From: Paraburkholderia sp. Tr-20389
GTDB taxonomy: Bacteria > Pseudomonadota > Gammaproteobacteria > Burkholderiales > Burkholderiaceae
Length of the DNA stretch: 64,000 nt
Assembly: GCF_017104565.1 (NCBI RefSeq)
Contig: NZ_JAAGPD010000011.1
Location: forward strand, 142,994 to 206,993
Direction: 5' to 3'
Part shown: positions 45,701 to 54,490 of the stretch, one piece after another
How the letters are laid out: the number at the start of each line of letters is the position of its first letter
Numbering within the stretch: position 1 is the first letter of the stretch
Notes under the pieces: model-generated
Seen by the model: only the letters and a program-made list of their open reading frames with translations
What the model was told of the DNA's origin: nothing
The model's database searches: none
Position numbers and translations under genes: made by a program

Positions 45701-47266
45701 CCATTTCTGGCGGATGCGCTGGTGTTCGGATGCGGGCATCGCCAGAAGCGCACGGTCAATCAGTCCCGCCAGCGGCGCGAGGTCGGCGCGAACCGCAAAG
45801 CCGACGGGATCCCACTCGCGCACCGTGCCGACGATCTTCAGCACGCCCGCGTATTGCCGGGTCAGCGCGGCGTCGACTTCCGCGACGTTGCCGACCAGCG
45901 CATCGGCGCCGCCCGCCGCCAGAAGTTTCAACGCGGCGTCCAGACTCGGCGCGACAGTCACATGCGTCGCCGCGACGCCGTACGCCTGGAACGGCACCGC
46001 CCCCTTGCTATGGACGGACACCAGGACGCGCCGCGCCGCGAAATCATTCAGGCTGCGCGCGGCAGGTTCGGCTTCGCGCGCCACGATGACGAGCGGGTAG
46101 GTTTCGTATGCGTGAGTGAAGGTCGCCCGATCCAGGCGCGGATCGTTGCGGTTGGCAGTCGCGAGCAGCGCGACGTCGCCGCGATCGAACCCGGCGAGCG
46201 TTGCAGGCCAGTCCTTTGCCGGCTCGCGATGAAACGTGAGACCGAGCGTCCGGCCGAGATAGTCGAGATAGTCGGCGGCGATGCCTGACGGCCGGCCCAG
46301 CTCGTCGAGCGTGCCGAACGGCGCCCAGTCGCTGTCGAAGCCGACGGACAAGGGTGGCAGCGATCGAAGCCACGCCTGCTCGTCCCGGCTCAGCACGAGA
46401 TTCGACGCCGCCGATGCGGGCCGCGCCTCGAAACTGCCGCCGAGCCAGCGCGCCCGGATCTCGGCTTCGTCTTCGGGATGAAGCGCGGCAAGGCCACGGT
46501 CGATCTTGTCACGCAACTCGCTTTTCGCCACTGGCACGGCGAACCGCATCTCGCTGACCTGCCCCGTCTCCTCGAACGCGACGACCAGACCGCCGAATTC
46601 CGGTTTCGTCAGATAGTGGCGCACTGCGGGCGTGAAGCCGAAATACACATCGTCGTTGCCTTGCTGGATCGCACGCATTGCGGAGAGCGTGTCGGCGAAC
46701 GCATCGAAGTGCGCATGCGGAAAGCGTTCGCGCAGCACGGCGCCGAGTGCGAACCCGCGCTCGACCGCGACGCGCGCGTCTTGTACCTGTGTCTGCCCTG
46801 CGAACGCGATTGCCTTGCTTGCGAGGGTGACGGCAGACGTCGATCCGCGGAAGTACGGCGACGAAAACGACAGGCAACGCTCACGCTCCGGTGTACGCGC
46901 GATGCTCATCACGACGTCGACACGATTCGCACAGGCCGCCGCGATCAGCTGCTCCATGTCGGGAAACGTTTTGGTCGTGATTTCGACGTCCGGCCCGACA
47001 ATCGCGCGCAGATAGTCGACGCTCAATCCGGTGTACCTGCCCTCCTGGAACATCTCGAAAGGCGACCAGCCGCTGGCGAGCACGCCGACCGAGAGCCTGG
47101 GAGCGAATCCGGGCGGACGAGCACCGAGCGCGGCCTGCGTCGATTGTCCGCCGAGCAACATGAACAACAGAACGAAACCGGCCATCAACGTCTGGCGAAC
47201 GCAAACCCGCCAGGCGTGGCATAGCAAATGAGAGTGAAACTGCGACCGGACGTTTGGGCTGTCCAT
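42794..47266 (-). CDS. BvgS-like hybrid sensor histidine kinase
   Basis: A 1490-residue inner-membrane hybrid kinase. An N-terminal signal/anchor (TLMAGFVLLFMLLGG) is followed by two periplasmic Venus-flytrap (SBP_bac_3) domains and a membrane helix (LLPVLIGIGVILLVTLRAYV). Next come two PAS domains, then HisKA (SHEIRTPMNG, His about 855), HATPase (NLLGNAIKF, DTGIGI, GGTGLGL), a receiver (AEDHPVNQE, Asp about 1277 in ITDCHMPRM, KPT) and an Hpt-like end (WHHRVAGAVG, His about 1430; the usual Lys after it is Ala). The phosphorelay is His-Asp-His. The start lies eight bases after the aquaporin stop. Response regulators encoded upstream are likely partners. Confidence 0.92.
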   Translation of the reverse strand: MDSPNVRSQFHSHLLCHAWRVCVRQTLMAGFVLLFMLLGGQSTQAALGARPPGFAPRLSVGVLASGWSPFEMFQEGRYTGLSVDYLRAIVGPDVEITTKTFPDMEQLIAAACANRVDVVMSIARTPERERCLSFSSPYFRGSTSAVTLASKAIAFAGQTQVQDARVAVERGFALGAVLRERFPHAHFDAFADTLSAMRAIQQGNDDVYFGFTPAVRHYLTKPEFGGLVVAFEETGQVSEMRFAVPVAKSELRDKIDRGLAALHPEDEAEIRARWLGGSFEARPASAASNLVLSRDEQAWLRSLPPLSVGFDSDWAPFGTLDELGRPSGIAADYLDYLGRTLGLTFHREPAKDWPATLAGFDRGDVALLATANRNDPRLDRATFTHAYETYPLVIVAREAEPAARSLNDFAARRVLVSVHSKGAVPFQAYGVAATHVTVAPSLDAALKLLAAGGADALVGNVAEVDAALTRQYAGVLKIVGTVREWDPVGFAVRADLAPLAGLIDRALLAMPASEHQRIRQKWVTGDARPRGGWSVTALRLLPVLIGIGVILLVTLRAYVLLQREVGRRERTERELESQLNFQQTMMEMVPYPLVAKDLQGRYIAVNRAYEVASGLRRERVIGRTSADVHAWGEENSLRLEQLTRSALQSGSATQIELEFEDCDGDSRHGLFCVCVCDDAGGAPLCVLGTLVDITDIRRAEMLASETQRRLVDVTSSLPAVVFQLRRGLDGAYSFLYVGGDTEHLLGYDSAALMRSAALDFGTICADDRPGVVAALGRSAELSEPLHLEFRIDCPTEQRWVRAELVPRREPSGATVWSGYWVDASIERLRADELAHARDLAEAASRAKDDFLAMMSHEIRTPMNGVLGLVEVLERTRLDADQGEMLGMIHESAGALLQILDDLLDYSKIEAGRLTIESEPIDLRDLVDTAVGLLAGRAHEKGLKVRVDVDPQVAATLRGDSVRLRQILFNLLGNAIKFTPQGEVDVQVQVAEQTASGQTVEITVDDTGIGIAPDVQARLFEPFTQAESSTTRRFGGTGLGLTICRKLVALMGGTLSLYSTPGEGTRMTLRLLMPVDVQHFKAGGLRGKRGIVYTSDTPVATALVHFGAALGLELGCARAAGLSDAQTLEGVDLVFVGEGVDLPEAVAQSGAKIISLTEKPKPTGYRIVDNAVRVSINPISWRGLSAACAAALTGLSPTPARQSGAAEAVTAPPDRERAIAGGRLVLVAEDHPVNQELIRHQLALLGFACDVVNDGAEALEALEALEALEATPYGFLITDCHMPRMSGYELARSVREKERATGARLPILGITANTAPEDLNACREAGMDDCLVKPTRLATLREYLSRWFGADNARPVGQTEMAAVTAQDAEPEHADSNAFVPVDLSKLTQIWGSESTVKSLLDAFVSAVRDDLRALPPLLNEPDVAALRQWHHRVAGAVGVLQYPPLLGALEDYRHQFADAPSETLRSEGIALVRHCNTMLDGIEEQAALLA
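43461..43503. repeat. 9-bp in-frame tandem repeat inside the receiver domain
   Basis: GCTTCGAGT is repeated three times exactly (43461-43487), then GCCTCGAGT once and a partial fifth unit. On the coding strand it encodes Glu-Ala-Leu repeats just before the phospho-acceptor Asp region. Unit number could change by slippage without breaking the frame. Confidence 0.85.
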
Positions 47267-47274
47267 CTGGGCGC

Positions 47275-48015
47275 TCACGCCGATTCGCCGCGACGGGCCT
47301 CGCGGCGCCGCGCAAGAATACCGCGTGGCTGACCAAAAACACGCGAATGCAGCAAGCCGGCGAGCACGCCTCCCGCGAGTGGTGCCGCCCAGAAAAGCCA
47401 CAGTTGGTCGAGCGCCCAGTCTCCGACGAGCAGTGCCGGGCCAGTCGAGCGCGCGGGATTCAACGATGCATTGGTGACCGGCGTCGCGACGACGTAACTC
47501 AACATCAGCCACAAACCGGTGACGAGCGGACCGATCAGGTTTGCCGAGCGACCACTCGACATCAGCATGCGTGCCAGCACGAACGCAAACGACAAGGTGA
47601 TTTCGACAACCAGCGCCGAATGCAGCGAGTAGTCAGCGGGAGAATGATCACCGTACCCCGTCGCGCCGAATTCGCTCGACGCAAGCTCGAAACCCGGACG
47701 CCCGCTCGCGATATACACGAGCAGCGCAGCGCCCGCGACGGCGCCGAGCACTTGCGCGGCGATATAGGGCGCAAGATCGCGCACGGAAAAGCGTTGTGCC
47801 GTCACGAACGCGACGGTGACGGCCGGATTGAAGTGCGCGCCCGAAAAGCGCCCGAGCACGTAAGTCGCGGTAGCCAGCGCAAAGCCGAAGGCGAGCGGCA
47901 CGGCCATGATGCTGCTGCCTACGCCCGTATTGAGCGCGGCTGTGCCGCACCCGATGAACACGAGCCACGCCGTCCCGGCGCATTCCACGATCAATCGCTT
48001 GCCCAGCCCTGACAT
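47275..48015 (-). CDS. aqpZ: aquaporin Z-type water channel
   Basis: A 246-residue MIP-family channel with six transmembrane helices. Both pore motifs are present: SGAHFNPAVT and ASLNPARSTGPAL. The ECAGTAWLVFIGCGTAAL start and the Arg after the second NPA fit a water-selective AqpZ. ATG 48015 with GGAGG upstream is chosen. The gene is sandwiched between three response regulators and a BvgS-like kinase in the same direction, an unusual place for an aquaporin. Confidence 0.93.
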   Translation of the reverse strand: MSGLGKRLIVECAGTAWLVFIGCGTAALNTGVGSSIMAVPLAFGFALATATYVLGRFSGAHFNPAVTVAFVTAQRFSVRDLAPYIAAQVLGAVAGAALLVYIASGRPGFELASSEFGATGYGDHSPADYSLHSALVVEITLSFAFVLARMLMSSGRSANLIGPLVTGLWLMLSYVVATPVTNASLNPARSTGPALLVGDWALDQLWLFWAAPLAGGVLAGLLHSRVFGQPRGILARRREARRGESA

Positions 48016-48200
48016 GCATCCTCCGGAAATTGGCCCGCTCAGACGATCTATTTGCGACGGACCTGTAAGGTTTGCGCCTGCTCGCAATTGATTCGCATCG
48101 CGAAACAATGACGTGGCGCCATACTCGCGATCCGGGAGTTCAACCTGAAATTATTGATCCCGCGAACAGAACGCGGAATCGGATAACTCCGAAAATGCAG

Positions 48201-48872
48201 TCAGGTGAGGCCGATCTGGCACGCGTAGTCGATCACATCGGCTTCCGTTTCGAGTCCGAGCTTGCGCATGGCGTTGCGCTTCTGTGTGCTGATCGTCTTC
48301 GCGCTGCGGTTGAGTCGGACGGCAATCTGGCTGATCGTCATCCCGCTTACGTACATCGTGAAGACTTTCCATTCGCCGGCGCTCATCACACCCGCCCGCG
48401 GTTGCGGAGTGCCCGCCTTTGCAATCGCGGCGCACACGTGGTCGGACAGGTAGCCTTGCCCCGTCAACCCCGCGTCGATCGCGTGTATCAACGAAGCGGT
48501 CATGTCGCGCTTGTCGACGATCGCGGCAACGCCATGCTGCAGCAACCCCATCAGGATCTGCGGCTGATGGACCATCGTGAGTACGACGACGGGCAAATGC
48601 GGCGCATGGCGCAACAGGCGTCGCAGAAACTGAATGGCATTGCTCTCGCCGTCGATGCCCGGCATGCCGATGTCCGTCACGACGACGTCGCACGGGCGGG
48701 AGTCCAACAATTCGGCGAGCGCCTGCGTGCTGTCCGCCTCGCCGGCCACCGACACATGGCCGATCTGCTCAAGCAACGACCTGACGCCTGCGCGCACGCA
48801 CGCGTGATCGTCGGCGACGATGACGCGAATCTTGTTTTCCATCTTGTTCTGTTCTTGTTGGTGGACCGTCAT
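48201..48872 (-). CDS. NarL/LuxR-type response regulator 1
   Basis: A 223-residue two-domain regulator: a receiver (IVADDHACVRAGVRSLL, phospho-acceptor Asp in VVVTDIGMPGIDG) and a C-terminal LuxR helix-turn-helix (MTISQIAVRLNRSAKTISTQKR). The form resembles RcsB/BvgA. GAGGGGG upstream supports ATG 48872, although ATG 48842 (MENKIRV) also fits. It is the third of three tandem paralogues in transcription order and probably receives phosphate from the hybrid kinase encoded downstream. Confidence 0.9.
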   Translation of the reverse strand: MTVHQQEQNKMENKIRVIVADDHACVRAGVRSLLEQIGHVSVAGEADSTQALAELLDSRPCDVVVTDIGMPGIDGESNAIQFLRRLLRHAPHLPVVVLTMVHQPQILMGLLQHGVAAIVDKRDMTASLIHAIDAGLTGQGYLSDHVCAAIAKAGTPQPRAGVMSAGEWKVFTMYVSGMTISQIAVRLNRSAKTISTQKRNAMRKLGLETEADVIDYACQIGLT

Positions 48873-48926
48873 CGCATAACGCCCCCTCGGCGACGGTCAC
48901 TTCGCTATGTCCGCAGTTCCGCTGCG

Positions 48927-49637
48927 TCAGCCTCGTCCGCCTGTCCTGCCTGCCGCCGTGGATTGATCGTCGGCTACCAGACCATGCTCGACCGCGAACC
49001 GGAACAGATCGGCATCGCTTTGCAACGACAGCTTGCGCATTGCCGTGCACTTTTGAGCGCTGATCGTCTTGACGCTACGGCCGAGCCGCATTGCAATTTC
49101 GGTCACGCCACGTCCCGTCGCATAGTGCGTCAGCACTTCGAGTTCGCGCCGCGAGAGAACCTGCCTGACATAGTCGATCCGGCGCGACAGGGTGGCGTCG
49201 GCGAGCAATGCGCGAATGGCAGGGCCGACATAGCATTCGCGCGCCAACGCAGTGATGATCGCCACGTGAATCAGGTCGATGCGATCGCGTTTGCTCACGA
49301 CCGCGCCCACGCCGAGCGCAATCACCTTTTGCAGCGCGTCGGCTGACGTCTCCATGGTCAGCACCACCACCACGACCTCAGGATGCCGCTCCTTGAACTG
49401 CCGGACCATCTCGACACCGTCGCCGTGCACACCGCCCGGCATGTAGAGATCCATGACGACGAGTTCGCACTTGACTCGCTGCGCCTCAGCGAACAACTCC
49501 GATGAATCCGTTGCCTTGCCTACGATCTCAATGTTGGGAAAGCCCGACATCAGATTCTCCATCGCCAGCAGGACGAGTGGATGATCGTCGGCGATGATGG
49601 TCCGAATTGGCAATGTCACGTCCTTCCTGATATTCAC
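48927..49637 (-). CDS. NarL/LuxR-type response regulator 2
   Basis: A 236-residue receiver-LuxR protein. The receiver has IIADDHPLVLLAMENLM, acceptor Asp in LVVMDLYMPGGVHGDG, and the switch Lys in VVSKRD; the output has GVTEIAMRLGRSVKTISAQK. The start is GTG at 49637, supported by GGGAGA upstream. The tail after AVEHGLV is Gly/Arg-rich and probably disordered. It is the middle one of the three tandem regulators, 54 bases from the next. Confidence 0.9.
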   Translation of the reverse strand: MNIRKDVTLPIRTIIADDHPLVLLAMENLMSGFPNIEIVGKATDSSELFAEAQRVKCELVVMDLYMPGGVHGDGVEMVRQFKERHPEVVVVVLTMETSADALQKVIALGVGAVVSKRDRIDLIHVAIITALARECYVGPAIRALLADATLSRRIDYVRQVLSRRELEVLTHYATGRGVTEIAMRLGRSVKTISAQKCTAMRKLSLQSDADLFRFAVEHGLVADDQSTAAGRTGGRG

Positions 49638-49745
49638 GCGTGGTCTCTCCCTGTGCCTTGCAACCTGGTATAGATCCGGCGATCCGTTAGCCGGCGAGAA
49701 TCAGACATCCAAGCTCTTGCAGACATCAGATTGCTCCTAATTTAT

Positions 49746-50414
49746 TTAGCAATCCCTAATTATTTCCGACGCGAGGCCGTATGCACGCACGAACGCAAAC
49801 AGCCCTGGGTCGTTGCTGACACCCAGCTTCGCCATTGCGTCGCGCTTTTGCCGGCTGACCGTTCGAACGTCTCGCCCCAGATCGCGAGCGATCTCGGAGA
49901 TGGACTTGCCGCGCACGAACATGCGGATCACTTCTGACTGGCGCGGCGAAAGATGGCGCATCGGCGACATGCCCAACGGCTCGCCGCTCGCCTCGGCGAG
50001 TGTCTGCAGGATTGACCGGCTGACGTAGGAACGCCCTGCACCGGCCGCGCGTATCGCTGCGGCCAGCTCGTCCATCGATTCGCTCTTGTTGAGCATGCCG
50101 ATCACGCCATCCGACATGATGGAGCGGAGAATGGCCGCGTTGGTCAGGCTGGTCAGCACGACGATGTGCACCTCGGGCCAGCCGTTTCGTATGCGCCGGA
50201 TGAGCCGCAGCCCGTCGTCGGCGTCGCCCGATACATCCGGCATGGTCAGATCCGTGACCAGCACGTCGCATGACGCCTTCTCCATCAGTTGAACCAGCGA
50301 CGAGGGACTGGTCGCCTCGCCGACGACTGTGAATCCGCCATGCGCGATCAGCGTGGCCCGGATACCGAGCAGCACAAACGGGTGATCGTCTGCCAGCATG
50401 ATTCGAAGATTCAC
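49746..50414 (-). CDS. NarL/LuxR-type response regulator 3
   Basis: A 222-residue receiver-LuxR protein, with IMLADDHPFVLLGIRATL, acceptor Asp in VLVTDLTMPDVSGDADDG, and output SISEIARDLGRDVRTVSRQKRD. The GTG start at 50414 is where family similarity begins; an upstream open stretch to 50558 is AT-rich and unlike a receiver. It is the first of the three regulators in the leftward series and follows a long AT-rich, gene-free region that likely holds its promoter. Confidence 0.88.
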   Translation of the reverse strand: MNLRIMLADDHPFVLLGIRATLIAHGGFTVVGEATSPSSLVQLMEKASCDVLVTDLTMPDVSGDADDGLRLIRRIRNGWPEVHIVVLTSLTNAAILRSIMSDGVIGMLNKSESMDELAAAIRAAGAGRSYVSRSILQTLAEASGEPLGMSPMRHLSPRQSEVIRMFVRGKSISEIARDLGRDVRTVSRQKRDAMAKLGVSNDPGLFAFVRAYGLASEIIRDC

Positions 50415-51003
50415 AGTTGCCGCCTGGTTATTGGTTTGTGTTTGTCGACGCCGAAACGCCCATTTCGCGGCAACGTCAAAACGAGCTCGCTTTAATACAA
50501 CGCTCGCGACATATAACGAATCATGTCCCGACAAACCAAATCTAAACATTTGCAGCAAAACCAGAATATCAGAGAGTTCCGAATCAATGACTGATTCAAT
50601 GATAATTTAGAATATTTGTTGAGGCATTACCGATTTCAAACAATTCCATTGCAATAGCACTCATCCATTTTCACCAAGTAATTTCCGAAATTTCAAAGCA
50701 CCTCTTAGGAAGCGTTGGCGCGACTAGCTCCAGCACACGGAAGCAAAGAGGCTAGCGAAACGATCCTCGTAAAACACAAACCAGGCACATTGGACTCGAC
50801 ATAGGAATTAGACGCATCCCGGGTTTTTCGTCGGTCAATATACTCTTGAAAGAAGAACTCACTTATAAAGAGAAATCACGAGCCCTTAAATTTAAAATAA
50901 ATCTGACCTTCCCGACAGAAAAATCAGACAACGCATATCAAACCCGTGCCACAGACAACTTTCGATTGCATTCAAATTAAAAATAAGCACAGAAATAAGA
51001 AAA
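50415..51003. other. AT-rich gene-free region
   Basis: Nearly 600 bases, strikingly richer in A and T than the rest of the window, with no gene I can defend on either strand. It contains the inverted repeat GAATCA-ATGAC-TGATTC (50581-50597) and several A/T runs (for example TTTAAATTTTATTT on the minus strand near 50890). It separates the response-regulator unit from an MFS gene and probably holds the promoter of regulator 3; a small RNA or H-NS-type binding is possible. Confidence 0.6.
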
Positions 51004-51032
51004 AGGGCGCTCGACATCTGATCGAACGCCCC
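51004..51032 (-). terminator. terminator after the MFS gene
   Basis: GGGCGCTCGA (51005-51014) pairs with TCGAACGCCC (51022-51031) with one mismatch. In the leftward direction the stem is followed by TTTTTCTTATTT. It ends the MFS transcript 34 bases after its stop. Confidence 0.8.
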
Positions 51033-51065
51033 AAAAAAGAGTGCCCAGTGCTTGCGTCGGTTCGA

Positions 51066-52433
51066 TTACACCCGAACGCCCGACACATAGCGCGCCGCGC
51101 GTAGCGGGCGCGGGAAAATGGGCAACGCGAGCAACGCGCAAAGACTCGCAATCGCCCACACCACCGGCCACGACGTGGCCGCAAGCAACGGCGGAATGGC
51201 GAGCGGTGTGACGAACAACGTCATGAAGGCGCAGGTATTTCCCATCGCCAGCGCGGTGCCCGCACGGCGCGTCCCCGCGAGCGTCGCGAGTTCGGTGTAA
51301 GCGACGCCGTGCCACGCCGACGCACTGACGCCACCGAGCACCACCATGGCCGCCAGCACGGCCGTAACGAGGCCGTGCGCGCCGCCCGCACCCGCTGCGA
51401 TCAGCGCGAGCGTCGCGAACAGAAGCGCCGTCAGCACGCTGCACACGCGCATGTACTGGCGCCGGTTGCCGTGCCGGTCCGTCCAGCGCCCGCTCCAGAC
51501 GCGCGCGATGGCCGCACCCGTCTGCACGGCCGCCATCGTCGCGCTGATTCCGACCACGCCGGCGCGACCAAAGTCGTGTAGGAAGACGGTCGCAAACGTG
51601 ACGACGGCGAGCTGCGGCACGCACAGCACGCCGATACCCAATGCGACGCGCCACACGCCGATATCGCACAACGGCGAGACGGACGCCGCGGATACGCCCT
51701 GATGCCGGCCATCGGCCTGGGCAGCTTGCCCCGCGGCCACAAACAGGGCAGCCTGTTCAGGCGGCTCGTGCAGCCAGCGCCAGGCGAACCATGCCGTCAC
51801 CGCGCATAGCGCGGCAAGCACGCCGTAGACCGCCAAGAAGCCGAAGTGCGCGGCCAGCGACGGCAGCGTCAGCGCGCCGAATCCACCGCCCGCGGGCACG
51901 GCCGTCTGCCGGATGCTCATCGCGAGACCGCGTTCGCCTTCGCGAAACCACGCCATCACGGCACGCCCGCTCGACCCGTTCACGCTTCCGCCTAGCAGCC
52001 CGACCGCCAGCAGGCCGAGCGCGAGCGGTACGATGCCGGGCGCGTCGCCGCCGCGCGGCACGACGAAGCACGCCATCGCGGCCAGCGCGGCCGCCGTCGT
52101 CAGCAAACCGAGCAGCAGCACACGCCGATCGCCCCAGCGGTCCGTAAGCAGTCCCCATGGCAGCTCGCTGACGGCGATGCCGAGCCCGAGCATGCCCAGC
52201 ACCAGACCCAGTCCGCCGTTGTCGATGTGATAGCCGTTGCGCAGAAAGATAGCCGTCGTCGGAATCCCCGAAAACGCGGCCGCGAAGCTTGCGTTCGCGG
52301 CAAATCCCACGCCCAGCACCTTCCAGCGGTGATCGACGTCCAGTCCGCCCGATGTTTCCCATGCTTCCAGTTCCTGTCCCACGATGACCTCCGGATAACT
52401 CACATGACGGCTATCGTAGGGTTGCGCATTCAA
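51066..52433 (-). CDS. MFS transporter (12-TM)
   Basis: A 455-residue major-facilitator transporter. After a soluble N-terminus of about 35 residues come twelve hydrophobic segments; motif A is LLTDRWGDRRVLL between helices 2 and 3, with a second copy GRWTDRHGNRRQYM in the second half. It resembles the CynX/NimT and OxlT-like anion group, but the substrate cannot be assigned. It is divergent from a LysR gene across a 47-base spacer, so the LysR protein is probably its regulator. It ends in a good terminator. Confidence 0.88.
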   Translation of the reverse strand: MNAQPYDSRHVSYPEVIVGQELEAWETSGGLDVDHRWKVLGVGFAANASFAAAFSGIPTTAIFLRNGYHIDNGGLGLVLGMLGLGIAVSELPWGLLTDRWGDRRVLLLGLLTTAAALAAMACFVVPRGGDAPGIVPLALGLLAVGLLGGSVNGSSGRAVMAWFREGERGLAMSIRQTAVPAGGGFGALTLPSLAAHFGFLAVYGVLAALCAVTAWFAWRWLHEPPEQAALFVAAGQAAQADGRHQGVSAASVSPLCDIGVWRVALGIGVLCVPQLAVVTFATVFLHDFGRAGVVGISATMAAVQTGAAIARVWSGRWTDRHGNRRQYMRVCSVLTALLFATLALIAAGAGGAHGLVTAVLAAMVVLGGVSASAWHGVAYTELATLAGTRRAGTALAMGNTCAFMTLFVTPLAIPPLLAATSWPVVWAIASLCALLALPIFPRPLRAARYVSGVRV

Positions 52434-52480
52434 TCGGAAAAGCGGGAAAATAGGATGTCATCCATCGGAGAAGCCGAAAC

Positions 52481-53374
52481 ATGAATCAGCGTGCGTTCGA
52501 CCTCGCGCAACTCCGCACCTTCGTCGCCGTAGCGGAAGCGGGCAGCGTGTCGGCGGGAGCCGAGCGCGTGTTCCTGTCGCAGTCGTCGGCGAGCGAGCAA
52601 TTGAAGAAGCTCGAAGAGCGCGCCGGCCAGCCGCTCTTCCTGCGCGGCAAGCTGGGCGTCACCGCGACGCCTGCAGGCGCGAAGCTGCTCGATCATGCGC
52701 GCCGCATTCTGGCGATGAGCGAAGCAGCGTTCGAAGATCTGCAAGGCCGCGCGCTCGACGGCGAGCTGCGTATCGCGATCACCGACTACTACCGCCCGCA
52801 CGACGTTGCGCGTGTGCTGAAAATGTTCTCCGAGCAGCATCCGCGGCTGCGCCTGCATGTGACCGTGCTGCCGAGCGCGGTGATCGACAGCGGCGTCGAA
52901 GACGACGGGACGTTCGATATCGGCCTGTCGCTGCGCATCGTCGCACCGGGTGCGAAGCGCGCGGCAACGGTGAGGCCGCACGGCGCCAGCACCGTCGTGC
53001 GACGCGAGAAACTCGTATGGGCGATGTCCGCGGATGCCGACCCGCGGCACATCGCGACGCCCTTTCATCTCGTGCTGTTGCCTTCGACCTGCCAGTTGCA
53101 GCGCTTCGTCGTCCGGTTGCTCGACGAGAGCAAGGTGCCCTACCTCGTATCGCACTCGGCATCGGGGATGGCAGGCCTGCAACTGGCGTTGAAGGCGGGG
53201 CTCGGCATCTCGTGCCTGAATGAATCGTCGATCGGATCGGGCATGGTGCCCTGTCCACCCGCCGTGAACCTGCCGCAGTTGCCGGCCGTCGAGTTCCATC
53301 TGCTGCCCGGACGCCCCGGCGAAAGCGACCTCGTATCCAATGCGCGCGAAGCGTTCATGCGCCTGCTTGCCTGA
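52481..53374 (+). CDS. LysR-family regulator
   Basis: A 297-residue LysR protein. The winged helix-turn-helix is at residues 8-65 (LAQLRTFVAVAEAGSVSAGA, SQSSASEQLKKLEERAG). The rest is the substrate-binding fold (GELRIAITDYYRP, SASGMAGLQLALKAGLGIS). It is divergent from the MFS gene, the classical LysR arrangement, and its coding start lies 47 bases from it, so the two promoters overlap. Confidence 0.92.
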   Translation: MNQRAFDLAQLRTFVAVAEAGSVSAGAERVFLSQSSASEQLKKLEERAGQPLFLRGKLGVTATPAGAKLLDHARRILAMSEAAFEDLQGRALDGELRIAITDYYRPHDVARVLKMFSEQHPRLRLHVTVLPSAVIDSGVEDDGTFDIGLSLRIVAPGAKRAATVRPHGASTVVRREKLVWAMSADADPRHIATPFHLVLLPSTCQLQRFVVRLLDESKVPYLVSHSASGMAGLQLALKAGLGISCLNESSIGSGMVPCPPAVNLPQLPAVEFHLLPGRPGESDLVSNAREAFMRLLA

Positions 53375-53767
53375 ACGCGAGTAAATCTTCCGCACGGCGG
53401 CCTGTCGACGCGGCAAATCACTGCGTGTGCTATCTGGCATTCGTTGAAACGCCGCCGATTGCCACCTATGATGTTTGCAATGCCAACGTCATCCTGATGT
53501 CCTAAGGTATCGAAGCGTCTGCCGGATCGACGGCGGGAGCGCGGTGTGTACACGTGCATGTCGCCCCCTCTTCTGCATGCTTGTGCCGGGTTTCATACAC
53601 TGTCCGCGTCGCGCATGTAAGAGCATCAACCAGCATCAACCATTTGCATGTCCTGGGTCGCTTAGGCGGCCGCGGTAGAGAAGCAAAGAGTGAAGAGCGC
53701 CACGCGACTCTTCCTCGGGGTATCACACAACGAAATTTAGAAACCCTATTTCCCTACGAGGCCAGTC
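53375..53767. other. spacer upstream of the oxidase operon
   Basis: About 390 bases without a credible gene. A short direct repeat AGCATCAACC occurs back to back at 53622-53631 and 53632-53641. The promoter of the cytochrome operon must lie here, but I could not identify a convincing FNR/Anr or other named box by eye. Confidence 0.5.
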
Positions 53768-54490
53768 GTGCATCGCAGAACCATCGGCTCTTCGATCCTG
53801 TTGCTGTTATGCGCTCTTTGCACCGTGTGCGCGACGCCCTCGTTCGCCGCCTCGAATGACGCGTCTGCGCCATCGGCGATGGACGAGAAGATGCATGCCT
53901 GTACGACCTGTCACGGCGTGCAGGGCCAAGGGCGCAACAACGACTATTTCCCGCGCATCGCAGGCAAGCCGGCCGAGTATCTGTTCAACCAGTTGCAGGC
54001 GTTCCGCGACGGCGGCCGCACCTATCCGCCGATGGGCTATCTGCTCGCATTCCTGCCCGACGAATATCTGCGGAAGATCAGCCAGTATTTCGCCGACATG
54101 CAGCCGCCCTATCCGAACGCCGATACGAACCCGCTGCCGCAGTCGACGCTCGATTACGGCAAGCAGCTCGTCATGCAAGGCGACGCGAAGCGCGGCATTC
54201 CCGCCTGCGTCGCATGCCACGGCGGGCGGCTGACGGGACAGCAGCCGGGCATCCCCGGCCTGCTCGGTCTGCATGCGAGCTATATCGCCGGGCAGATGGG
54301 CACGTGGCGCTCCGGTACGCGTCATGCGCTCGCGCCGGACTGCATGCACAGCATCGCCGTCAAACTCAACGACAAGGACATCACGGCCGTTTCGAGCTGG
54401 CTCGCACGCCAGCCGCGTCCCGCCGATCCGCGTCCCGTGCCGCGATTGCCCGGCAAGCTGCCGCTCGCATGTGGGAGCCAACCGGAATGA
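53768..54490 (+). CDS. periplasmic diheme cytochrome c (c4-like)
   Basis: A 240-residue exported cytochrome with a signal peptide (SILLLLCALCTVCATPSFA) and two CxxCH heme sites, CTTCH (after KMHA) and CVACH. Each domain has the downstream Met region (PPMGYLL; DCMHSIAVKL) expected for c4-type cytochromes. The start is GTG at 53768 with GAGG upstream. It is the first gene of the oxidase operon; its stop overlaps the next start. It likely carries electrons to the terminal oxidase. Confidence 0.88.
   Translation: MHRRTIGSSILLLLCALCTVCATPSFAASNDASAPSAMDEKMHACTTCHGVQGQGRNNDYFPRIAGKPAEYLFNQLQAFRDGGRTYPPMGYLLAFLPDEYLRKISQYFADMQPPYPNADTNPLPQSTLDYGKQLVMQGDAKRGIPACVACHGGRLTGQQPGIPGLLGLHASYIAGQMGTWRSGTRHALAPDCMHSIAVKLNDKDITAVSSWLARQPRPADPRPVPRLPGKLPLACGSQPE

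Noticed and set aside
50415-50558. N-terminal extension of response regulator 3 up to 50558
   Set aside because: The stretch is AT-rich and unlike a receiver domain; similarity starts at the GTG at 50414.
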